NCBI GenBank assembly: GCA_964459165.1
Contig: CAYWKM010000036.1
Location: forward strand, 1-18,431
DNA length: 18,431 bases
Reading direction: 5' to 3'
Origin: RGIG4074 sp964459165
GTDB lineage: Bacteria > Bacillota > Clostridia > Christensenellales > Borkfalkiaceae
Shown: piece by piece, positions 6,838 through 12,897 of the stretch
Position numbering within the stretch: the first letter of the stretch is position 1
Layout of the letters: each line of letters opens with the position of its first letter
The notes under the pieces: generated by a model
Told to the model about the DNA's origin: nothing
What the model saw: the letters and a program-made list of their open reading frames with translations, nothing else
Databases searched by the model: none
Translations under genes and position numbers: made by a program

Positions 6838-7526
6838 AACGGCTGTTTTCTCTCTCTTCCGTTTCCTCTCGGATATTTCTCGGGCGTTGAGGAAATTTTA
6901 TCTATTACGATCAAGCTTCTCTTTCCGTAAGAGAAGAGATCGTACTCGTACACCGAAGAAATTTTTCCTCCGAGAAGACCGACCGCTCTTTCCGCCTCTT
7001 TTATCTCCTCCGAAGAATCTCCCTTATAAGCGATAAATTTTCCCCCTTTTTTTACGAAAGGGAGGCAATATTCGCTCAGCGTGTTGAGTCGCGCGACCGC
7101 CCGCGCCGTGCAATAATCGAATTTTTCCCGATAAAGCGGATTTTTTGCGAGAACCTCCGCTCTGACGTTTTCTATTTTTACGTCGGAAAGGGAAAGGTTA
7201 TCCACAACCTTCCTCAAAAAATCGCATTTTTTTCCCGTACTTTCCGTCAGCGTCATCTTCAAATCTTCCCTTAAAATTTTAAGAACGAGGGAGGGAAAGC
7301 CCGCGCCCGATCCCACCTCGCAGAGGGAAGCTCCCTCCTTGAATAAAAATTCTCCCGCGGCGCTGTCAAGAAAATGTTTAAAATATACCTCCTCTTTCTC
7401 CGTTATCGAGGTTAAATTAAACATTTCGTTACTTTCTGCCAGCATTCTAAAAAAAAGATCGAATTTCTCCCTCTTTTCTTTCGTTATTCTTTCGCCGTAA
7501 TATTCCAATCTTTCCTTCATATTCAT
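6834..7526 (-). CDS. rsmG: 16S rRNA (guanine527-N7)-methyltransferase RsmG
   Basis: SAM-dependent methyltransferase that modifies G527 of 16S rRNA; the gene is a classic origin neighbour (gidB). Numbered from the ATG at 7520, the protein shows FNLTSI (34-39), the SAM-binding EVGSGAGFPSLVL (68-80), a TARAVARLNTL segment (138-148) and YKGDSSEEI (155-163), all family hallmarks. Length is 228-230 residues, about normal. Start choice is uncertain: in-frame ATGs lie at 7538, 7526 and 7520, and none has a Shine-Dalgarno. The promoter -10 (7542-7537) overlaps the first of these, so transcription would begin about 7528-7530. That points to 7526 on a leaderless message, with 7520 as the alternative. 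The frame is open further upstream to 7613 but runs into oriC. It is transcribed away from the origin and coupled to the SLOG gene. Confidence 0.93.
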   Translation of the reverse strand: MNMKERLEYYGERITKEKREKFDLFFRMLAESNEMFNLTSITEKEEVYFKHFLDSAAGEFLFKEGASLCEVGSGAGFPSLVLKILREDLKMTLTESTGKKCDFLRKVVDNLSLSDVKIENVRAEVLAKNPLYREKFDYCTARAVARLNTLSEYCLPFVKKGGKFIAYKGDSSEEIKEAERAVGLLGGKISSVYEYDLFSYGKRSLIVIDKISSTPEKYPRGNGRERKQPL

Positions 7527-7536
7527 ATCGAAAAAC

Positions 7537-7565
7537 ATTATACTATATAAAATAAAAAAAAACAA
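7537..7565 (-). promoter_or_regulatory. rsmG promoter at the edge of oriC
   Basis: On the minus strand, TTGTTT (7565-7560), a 17-base spacer and a perfect TATAAT (7542-7537). The predicted start, about 7530, lies only 2-10 bases before the candidate rsmG start codons. Confidence 0.5.
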
Positions 7566-7790
7566 GAAAAACCTTGTAGACTGTGTTGAAAAAGTTATCC
7601 ACATTGTTGACAACTTTGTTGATAACTGTTAATTTTTTCTTTTTCAAAAAAATTTTTCGAGCAAAAGAAAAATTTTTCAAAAAAACAGAAAAATCTATCC
7701 ACAAAACCAAAAAAACGTCAACGTTTTATCCACAGCCTTTTCCACAGAAAAAATAAAGGTTATCCACAGGAAAAGAATAGACAAAGATGC

Positions 7791-7819
7791 TTGATTTTTT
7801 ATCGTTTATGCTTTATAAT
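7791..7819 (+). promoter_or_regulatory. dnaN promoter inside oriC
   Basis: TTGATT (7791-7796), a 17-base spacer and perfect TATAAT (7814-7819). Start near 7826. The leader then contains the 7869 DnaA box and the unwinding element, so DnaA bound there could also control dnaN. Confidence 0.65.
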
Positions 7820-7868
7820 ATGGTTAAAAAGCGGCAAAAAATGAAATTTTAAGAGACGAAGGAAAGAG

Positions 7869-7907
7869 TTATCCACATTTCCACCGACCTTATTATTACT
7901 ATTATTA
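7869..7907 (+). other. DnaA box plus DnaA-trio unwinding element
   Basis: TTATCCACA (7869-7877) is followed by 12 bases with a GC-rich core, then six triplets TTA TTA TTA CTA TTA TTA (7890-7907). On the complementary strand, read 3' to 5', these are AAT AAT AAT GAT AAT AAT. This is the DnaA-trio pattern known from the B. subtilis basal unwinding module, where DnaA loads onto one strand next to the box. The placement of box, GC spacer and trios agrees with that model. Confidence 0.75.
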
Positions 7908-7958
7908 TATATATTAATACTTATTAAGACAACAATGAAGGAGGAGAAAAAAAACATC

Positions 7959-9059
7959 ATGAAATTTGCAGTCGAAGCGATCGAATTAGCGCAATCGGTT
8001 CTTACCGTAAGCAAAGCGTGCGCCGTGAGAACCACCGTTTCCGTACTCGAATGTATAAAAATTTCCGCCTATAACGACGTTCTCACGCTCTTGGCGACGG
8101 ACGGAGAGCTTTCCATACAGGATAAAATCAAGGCGGACGTTCTCGAAGAGGGAGAAATTTGCGTTCCCGGGAAGACGTTTGCCGATTTTATCTGCAAGTT
8201 GGCGGATCGGACGATCACCGTGAGCGTTTGCGAAAAGGGAATCGAAATAAAATACGAGGATTCCGTCTCCTATATACAGGCTCTGGGAGTTGAGGAATTT
8301 CCGAAGCTGAATTTCGATATCAACGAAAACAATTTCGTCGTCAATCAGAAAAGATTCAAGAACCTCGTCGCGGGAACGACGTTTTGTTGCGCGACGGACG
8401 ACAGCCGTCCCCTTTTAAAGGGATGTCTCGTCGAAGCGGAGGGAGAGGAAATTACGCTCACCGCTCTCGACGGATATCGCTTGGCGGTAGGAAAGGAAAA
8501 ATTGGAGAGCGCGAGCGGAAATTTGAAGATCATTTGCCCTTGCAGGACGATGCTTGAAATTTCAAAGATGCTGACGGGCGAAGAGGAAAATATCGTCGTC
8601 TACACGGCGGGCGGCATGATGATGATAAGGATAGGAGAAACGATTCTCACCTCTCGTCTCTATCAGGGAGAATTTATCAACAGAAATTCCATTATTCCCA
8701 AGGAATTCGGCACGCGGGCGATCGTGAAAAAGGCGGACGTCGAGAACAGCATAGAGAGGGCTTCCGTTCTGATCAAGGGGGACAAGAACAACCTCGTTAT
8801 CATGGACGTCAGAAACGGATTCATTCGAATCACCTCCAACTCGGATATGGGGGGAGTGGACGAAAGGGTGAAAGCCGATATCGAAGGAAAGGAAATAAAA
8901 ATAGCGATGAATTCAAAATTCGTATACGACGCCGTCAAGGCGATCGGAAGCGAGGAAGTCGTATTCGGCTTCAATTCGGCGATATCCCCCTTTATCTGTA
9001 CGGAGAAAGAAAACGAAGACTATCTTTATTTGATTCTTCCGGTAAGGACGACGTATTAA
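7959..9059 (+). CDS. dnaN: DNA polymerase III subunit beta (sliding clamp)
   Basis: Forms the dimeric ring clamp that tethers DNA polymerase III to DNA and recruits repair and replication factors. The product is 366 residues, the usual length. The N-terminus MKFAVEAIELAQSVLTV aligns with the family start, and the C-terminus ends in the conserved LYLILPVRTTY, part of the clamp's protein-binding pocket. I chose the ATG at 7959: the run AAGGAGGAG (7938-7946) then serves as the ribosome site, with a rather long spacer of 12-14 bases. An in-frame ATG at 7935 lies in front of that run and has no ribosome site of its own. It is the first gene right of oriC, where dnaA would normally stand. No clear terminator follows; the rpmH promoter begins about 50 bases downstream. 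Confidence 0.96.
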   Translation: MKFAVEAIELAQSVLTVSKACAVRTTVSVLECIKISAYNDVLTLLATDGELSIQDKIKADVLEEGEICVPGKTFADFICKLADRTITVSVCEKGIEIKYEDSVSYIQALGVEEFPKLNFDINENNFVVNQKRFKNLVAGTTFCCATDDSRPLLKGCLVEAEGEEITLTALDGYRLAVGKEKLESASGNLKIICPCRTMLEISKMLTGEEENIVVYTAGGMMMIRIGETILTSRLYQGEFINRNSIIPKEFGTRAIVKKADVENSIERASVLIKGDKNNLVIMDVRNGFIRITSNSDMGGVDERVKADIEGKEIKIAMNSKFVYDAVKAIGSEEVVFGFNSAISPFICTEKENEDYLYLILPVRTTY

Positions 9060-9110
9060 AGGCGTGTTAAAAAAGAAAAATCAAATTTTAAAAACGGCAA
9101 GCGTAATTGC

Positions 9111-9140
9111 TTGACGAGAGAAAAGATTTTACGTTATAAT
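9111..9140 (+). promoter_or_regulatory. rpmH operon promoter
   Basis: TTGACG (9111-9116), an 18-base spacer and perfect TATAAT (9135-9140), with start near 9147. This strong promoter is expected for a ribosomal-protein gene and probably drives rpmH to jag. Confidence 0.75.
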
Positions 9141-9184
9141 ATTTATCGTTTAAAAAAAGACATAAAACAGGAGTATAGAAAAAA

Positions 9185-9319
9185 ATGAAAAGAACCTACC
9201 AGCCCAAAAAGAGAACCAGAAGCAAGGTACACGGATTCAGAAAGAGAATGTCTACTCAGGGCGGAAGAAAAGTATTGAAGAGAAGAAGAAATAAGGGAAG
9301 AAAAAAGCTTTCCGAATAA
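9185..9319 (+). CDS. rpmH: 50S ribosomal protein L34
   Basis: A 44-residue, very basic protein of the large ribosomal subunit. The sequence begins MKRTYQPKKRTRSKVHGF and contains RMSTQGGRKVLKRRRNKGRKKLS, which matches L34 along its whole length. AGGAG at 9169-9173 is the ribosome site, 11 bases before the ATG. It heads the conserved cluster rpmH-rnpA-yidD-yidC-jag, in the same direction as dnaN. In most Bacillota this cluster points away from dnaA on the other side of the origin. Confidence 0.97.
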   Translation: MKRTYQPKKRTRSKVHGFRKRMSTQGGRKVLKRRRNKGRKKLSE

Positions 9320-9334
9320 AAAACTTCGAAAAGA

Positions 9335-9364
9335 AAACCGCAGTAGAAGAAGAGGCTGCGGTTT
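9335..9364 (+). terminator. Hairpin between rpmH and rnpA (attenuator or processing site)
   Basis: AAACCGCAG (9335-9343) pairs perfectly with CTGCGGTTT (9356-9364). The T tract after it is short, so it probably terminates only part of the transcripts. This would let L34 be made in excess over the RNase P protein, which is needed in small amounts. The arrangement is common between these two genes; the effect here is inferred. Confidence 0.5.
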
Positions 9365-9386
9365 ATCGGTATTTCGGCAGGGTTTT

Positions 9387-9707
9387 ATGAAATATTCGAA
9401 AATAAAAAAAAATACGGATTTTCAAAAGCTTTTCAATAAAGGAAAAAGGGGATTTTCGCCGTCGCTTACGATTTTATACGCAAAATCCGATCGGCTCGAA
9501 ATGGGAATATGTATCGGAAAAAAACACGGAAAGAGCGTAAAAAGGAACAGAATCAAGAGATTGCTGCGAGCGGCTTTTTATCCGGAGGCGGAAAAACTTT
9601 CAAACGTGAGCGTTCTTCTTTTACCGAAGGTGAGCGAGGAATATTCCTACGAAGTCTTCAAAAGGGATATCAAAAGTATTTTAAAGAGAGAAAAGCTCTA
9701 TAAATGA
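9387..9707 (+). CDS. rnpA: Ribonuclease P protein component
   Basis: Small basic protein that binds the RNase P RNA and helps it position precursor tRNAs for 5' cleavage. The 106 residues carry the family's RNA-binding signature KHGKSVKRNRIKRLLR (about 48-63), preceded by a short beta segment with GICIGKKHG. The ribosome site is weak (AGGG close to the ATG), consistent with low expression after the rpmH/rnpA hairpin. Its stop overlaps the yidD start by 4 bases (ATGA), so the two are translationally coupled. Length and order are as expected. Confidence 0.95.
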   Translation: MKYSKIKKNTDFQKLFNKGKRGFSPSLTILYAKSDRLEMGICIGKKHGKSVKRNRIKRLLRAAFYPEAEKLSNVSVLLLPKVSEEYSYEVFKRDIKSILKREKLYK

Positions 9708-10006
9708 AATTGTCTCTGACCAATATCGCTTTTTTAAATTACAGAATTTTAAGGCGTACGGTATGGAAGCCTTATGTCGTATGGATCATGAGCAAAATGA
9801 TTCTTCTTTATCAAAAATATTTATCCCGCCATACCTGTCTTTATTCCCCTACCTGTTCGCAATATATGCTGGAAAGCTTACACCGCTTCGGCTGTATTTT
9901 CGGATTTTTGCTCGGCTGTTTTCGTATTTTGAGATGTAACCCTTTTTCCAAAGGAGGATACGACCCCGTTCCCGAAAATTATTTTTTATACAGATGGTTA
10001 ATCTGA
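9704..10006 (+). CDS. yidD: Membrane protein insertion efficiency factor YidD
   Basis: Small membrane-associated protein that assists YidC-dependent membrane protein insertion. The core shows LYQKYLSR, YSPTCSQYMLE (47-57), RILRCNPFSKGGYDPVP (74-90), which includes the conserved cysteines and CNPF motif. At 100 residues it is somewhat longer than the usual 70-90. The extra length is an N-terminal stretch of about 28 residues before an internal Met29 (ATG at 9788), where many homologues would start. The upstream ATG at 9704 is preferred because it overlaps the rnpA stop (coupling) and because 9788 has no clear ribosome site, but the internal start cannot be excluded. Confidence 0.92.
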   Translation: MKLSLTNIAFLNYRILRRTVWKPYVVWIMSKMILLYQKYLSRHTCLYSPTCSQYMLESLHRFGCIFGFLLGCFRILRCNPFSKGGYDPVPENYFLYRWLI

Positions 10007-10037
10007 CTATTTATCTATTAATAAGGAATTAAAAAGA

Positions 10038-11324
10038 ATGAGTGACGTAGCGATTCAGCTATTCGAAGCTATTCCGGATATCAGCTTGGATCCGATCGCA
10101 AAATTGATCGGAATCTTAACCGGAGCCGTAGGAGTCGGCGTGGGTATTATTATTTTTACCCTTATTTTAAAGACGATCGTATTGCCGTTTGATATTTATC
10201 AAAGAGTTTCTACGCGCAAGCAGTCTCTGAAAATGGAGGAAATGAGACCGGAGCTTGAAAAACTTCAAAAGCAGTACGCGAACGATAAGGCGATGTACAG
10301 CCAAAAAATGATGGAGCTGTACAAAAAGAACAATTACAGTATGTTCGGCGCGTGCCTTCCCATGATCCTTATGATGGTCATTCTGATCGTGGCGTTTAAC
10401 GAGCTCAATTATTTTTCTCAGTATTCCAATCTTCACGCTTACAGCAATATGGTGGAGGTTTACAACGAGGAAATTTTGGAATTTTCCGAAGAGGACGAGT
10501 TGCTTTGCGAGACGGAAGAGGTAATCTTAAACGGCGTTTCCTACGTGAAATATCAGGGAAAGGAAGAAAAGGACCTCATCTATTATTTAAAGAGCGAGTC
10601 GGGTAAAAAAGATTATTACATCGACGTGGAAAAAGCTTACGCTTACGCAAAAGAGGAAGTGGACGGATATATCGCCGCGGAAGAGGCGTCGACGGCGGAA
10701 GAGGGCGTTCAGCTTTTCGTGCAGAATAAGGGAAGAGAAGCCGCCGCTAAAAGCTTTCGTTCCACGAAAATCTCTTTTCTTTGGATTAAAAATATATGGT
10801 ATTCGGATACCGCTTGGACGCACTCTCTCGGAACGTATTCCGATTTTACCGGGAAAATAACCAAAAAGATAGAAGTGACGAACGAGGACGGTTCCGTTTC
10901 GAAGGTAAACGTCAATTCCGTTATTTCGGAATCTACTTATAATGAAATTACGGCGAATTTGGACGAAGAAAAAAGCGACGTCAACGGATACTTTGTTCTC
11001 TGCGTTCTTTCGATAGGACTCATGTTTCTTTCCCAGTTTATCTCGATGAAGAGTCAGAAGGCTCAAAACGATTTGGGCACGGTAAACGGACAGGGGAAGT
11101 CGACGCAAAAGATGATGATGATCATTATGCCGATTATTTTCGGTATTTTCGCCTTTACGTACAGCGGCGCGTTCTCCATTTATATGGTGGTATCCAGCGC
11201 ATATTCTATTTTAACGATGTTATTAAGTCAGTTCTTTGTCGATAAGGCTTTTCGTAGAAAGGAAAGGCGGGAGCTGCAGGCAAAATATCAGAGAACCGAT
11301 TTTACAAAAATGAAGAAAAAATAA
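10038..11324 (+). CDS. yidC: Membrane insertase YidC/Oxa1 with large extracytoplasmic insertion
   Basis: Inserts and folds membrane proteins, alone or with SecYEG. Segments in order: TM1 about 27-49, cytoplasmic helical hairpin 52-98, TM2 about 104-122 (MFGACLPMILMM, matching the family CLPM motif), TM3 about 316-334, TM4 about 359-376, TM5 about 380-400, then a basic tail. Gram-positive homologues such as SpoIIIJ are about 260 residues; this one is 428. The extra length is in the TM2-TM3 loop (123-315): roughly 110 acidic residues come before the conserved SFLWI (246-250), and about 45 more come after it. The groove arginine in TM1 appears to be Lys45 (LILKTIVLP), which keeps the positive charge. 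No lipoprotein signal is seen. Ribosome site AAGGAA, about 9 bases upstream; followed 14 bases later by jag. Confidence 0.94.
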   Translation: MSDVAIQLFEAIPDISLDPIAKLIGILTGAVGVGVGIIIFTLILKTIVLPFDIYQRVSTRKQSLKMEEMRPELEKLQKQYANDKAMYSQKMMELYKKNNYSMFGACLPMILMMVILIVAFNELNYFSQYSNLHAYSNMVEVYNEEILEFSEEDELLCETEEVILNGVSYVKYQGKEEKDLIYYLKSESGKKDYYIDVEKAYAYAKEEVDGYIAAEEASTAEEGVQLFVQNKGREAAAKSFRSTKISFLWIKNIWYSDTAWTHSLGTYSDFTGKITKKIEVTNEDGSVSKVNVNSVISESTYNEITANLDEEKSDVNGYFVLCVLSIGLMFLSQFISMKSQKAQNDLGTVNGQGKSTQKMMMIIMPIIFGIFAFTYSGAFSIYMVVSSAYSILTMLLSQFFVDKAFRRKERRELQAKYQRTDFTKMKKK

Positions 11325-11338
11325 GGAGGAAATGATTG

Positions 11339-12367
11339 ATGAATACTGTCTCCGAGGAATTTACGGGAAGGACTTCTCAGGAAGCCGTCGAAGAAGGGCT
11401 CAAAGCGTTGGGAATCAGTCGGGAAGAGGCTGAAATTGAAATCGTCGAAGAGGCAAAGAAGGGATTTTTCGGAATCGGCGCAACGAAGGCAAGGGTAAAA
11501 ATTCGAAAAAAGGAAGAAAAAAAGGAAGAAGAAAAGCGGGAAGAGGCGCCTTCCGACGAAACGCAAAAGAAAATCGAAAGTCCGGCAAAATCGGATACGG
11601 AGAGAACGGCGGAATTTTTAAGAGGACTCTTCGATATCATGAACATAGACGCGAAAATAGGAGAAATCAGCGAAGGGGAAAAGATCGTCGTCAATCTCGA
11701 AACGGAGAATTACAGCGGTCTGATCGGGAGAAAGGGCGAAATCATCGACGCCGTTCAGACCCTTGCGGGAGCCGTGGCGAACATCGGAAAGGAAAAATAT
11801 AAGAGAGTCGTCGTAGATTGTCATAATTATCGGGAAATCAGAGAGGAAAAGCTTCAAAATCTGGCGAGAAAATTCGCCGACAAAGCGGTGGCTCTCGGCA
11901 GAAAAATAAAATTGGATCCGATGAATCCCTACGAAAGAAGAATTATTCATTCGACTCTTTCGGACAATCCCGACGTGAAGACGCAATCGGAGGGAAAGGA
12001 ACCGAATCGGCACGTCGTCATCATTCCCAATAATTTAAAGCCTTACGAAAAAAGAAACAACGGAAGAAAGCCGTACAATAAGGACGCAAGACCCTACGAC
12101 AAGGAGAAAAAATCCTCTTTCGAGAGATCCGGCGAAGGAAAGCCTTACGAAAAGAAGCCTTATAATAAAAACGGAAAATACGATAAGAACAGAAAAAATT
12201 ATTCCGATAAAGCTCCTTCCGGCGGAACGGGCACGGGATCATACGTAAAAAAAGAGGGCTACAAGAGAAATTACTCCTCTTTTGTGGGAACGTATCTCGG
12301 AAACAGCAGAACCGACGTTTCCTCCGACGAAACGAAAGAGGAAACGAAAGAGGAAAGCGACGAATAA
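11339..12367 (+). CDS. khpB: RNA-binding protein KhpB (Jag) with long basic tail
   Basis: A 342-residue relative of Jag/KhpB, an RNA-binding protein usually paired with KhpA and linked to envelope growth and division. Domains: Jag-N (about 3-57, with KKGFFGIG), a charged linker, a KH domain (about 85-160, GRKG at 130-133), and R3H (about 165-230, ERRIIH at 199-204). Residues 231-342 are an extra disordered tail with imperfect repeats KPYEK, KPYNK, RPYDK, KPYEK, KPYNK, KYDKN and an acidic end. B. subtilis Jag is about 208 residues, so the tail is the unusual part. Start: ATG at 11339, 9 bases after AAGGAGG; a TTG one codon upstream is an alternative. It is next to yidC, as is usual. Confidence 0.93.
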   Translation: MNTVSEEFTGRTSQEAVEEGLKALGISREEAEIEIVEEAKKGFFGIGATKARVKIRKKEEKKEEEKREEAPSDETQKKIESPAKSDTERTAEFLRGLFDIMNIDAKIGEISEGEKIVVNLETENYSGLIGRKGEIIDAVQTLAGAVANIGKEKYKRVVVDCHNYREIREEKLQNLARKFADKAVALGRKIKLDPMNPYERRIIHSTLSDNPDVKTQSEGKEPNRHVVIIPNNLKPYEKRNNGRKPYNKDARPYDKEKKSSFERSGEGKPYEKKPYNKNGKYDKNRKNYSDKAPSGGTGTGSYVKKEGYKRNYSSFVGTYLGNSRTDVSSDETKEETKEESDE

Positions 12368-12373
12368 AAAGAA

Positions 12374-12441
12374 AACGGCGGGATCCCGTAAGAGGAACCG
12401 CCGTTAAAAAGCCGCATAAATCGATAAAAAATTATCGTTTT
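12374..12441 (+). terminator. Terminator region after jag
   Basis: AACGGCGG (12374-12381) pairs with CCGCCGTT (12398-12405), followed by AAAAA rather than T. A second short stem, CGATAA with TTATCG (12422-12437), is followed by TTTT. The two together probably end the rpmH-jag transcript, though neither is a textbook terminator in this direction. Confidence 0.45.
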
Positions 12442-12453
12442 AAATTTTAAGAA

Positions 12454-12479
12454 AAGAGACGGGAATTTTCCCGCCTCTT
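12454..12479 (-). terminator. Terminator of the 78-residue protein gene
   Basis: AAGAG and CGGGAA (12454-12458, 12460-12465) pair with TTCCCG and CTCTT (12468-12473, 12475-12479), with one mismatch. On the minus strand it is followed by TTTTCTT. It starts 8 bases past the stop codon. Confidence 0.6.
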
Positions 12480-12486
12480 GAAGAAG

Positions 12487-12723
12487 TTACACGTTCTTTT
12501 CGTCGATGATCTTTTGAGCGTTTTCCTTGGAAATTCTCGCGATGCCTTCCGTCGTATATTTGGACTGAGAACCGCCGTTGGTGTAAAGGAAATAATAACC
12601 TTCCGGCGTTTTATAGAGCGTTTCCTCATAGCCCGTTGCGGAACCGAATTCTCCAAATATTTTTTTATGGACGATTTCTGCGGTTTCCGTATCGTACGTC
12701 TTTTTGCAAATGATCTTTTTCAT
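12487..12723 (-). CDS. Small protein of unknown function (YDTETA / GG-SKY type)
   Basis: A 78-residue protein with no signal or membrane segment. Motifs: MKKIICKKTYDTETAEIV (1-18), then EETLYKTPEGYYFLYTNGGSQSKYT (33-57). From memory, small proteins with YDTETA near the start and an ETLY...FLY..GG..SKY core are widespread in gut Firmicutes and often occur in accessory regions; no function is known to me. It is expressed on its own: promoter at 12754-12782, AAGGAG ribosome site 8 bases before the ATG, and a terminator just after the stop. Together with yyaC it forms a minus-strand island between jag and cvpA, against the direction of replication. Gain by horizontal transfer is possible but not shown. 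Confidence 0.85.
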   Translation of the reverse strand: MKKIICKKTYDTETAEIVHKKIFGEFGSATGYEETLYKTPEGYYFLYTNGGSQSKYTTEGIARISKENAQKIIDEKNV

Positions 12724-12753
12724 GATAGTCTTCTCCTTATATAGATTGATTTT

Positions 12754-12782
12754 ATTTTATTATAAATAAAAAAATCCGTCAA
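12754..12782 (-). promoter_or_regulatory. Promoter of the 78-residue protein gene
   Basis: On the minus strand, TTGACG (12782-12777), a 17-base spacer and TAAAAT (12759-12754). The start near 12747 gives a leader of about 24 bases containing AAGGAG. Confidence 0.65.
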
Positions 12783-12865
12783 ATAAAATAATAGAAGAAA
12801 TCATTTTATATTTTTTTTGTTTTTTTATATCAACTATTGTAGATTTGTATGGTTATTTGTCTAAA

Positions 12866-12883
12866 TTATTGTTTATTTTTCAT
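12866..12883 (-). other. Five-codon micro-ORF with strong ribosome site after yyaC
   Basis: Immediately after the yyaC stop, the minus strand has AAGGAG (12897-12892), 8 bases, then ATG and a five-codon frame MKNKQ ending in TAA. The ribosome site is excellent, yet the frame is tiny. It may be a chance, a leader peptide, or the remnant of a coupled gene. Confidence 0.25.
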
Positions 12884-12897
12884 AAAATCCTCTCCTT

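Larger units (their letters stand above)
7595..7910. other. Chromosomal replication origin, oriC
   Basis: The region between divergent rsmG and dnaN has no gene. It holds DnaA boxes TTATCCACA at 7595-7603, 7726-7734, 7760-7768 and 7869-7877. One-mismatch boxes lie at 7695-7703 (CTATCCACA), 7738-7746 (TTTTCCACA) and 7617-7625 (minus strand, TTATCAACA). The last box is followed by a GC-rich spacer and then an AT-rich stretch to 7923, the likely unwinding element. Gene direction reverses here: leftward genes on the left, mostly rightward on the right. That matches bidirectional replication starting in this interval. The dnaN promoter lies inside the region. Confidence 0.92.
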
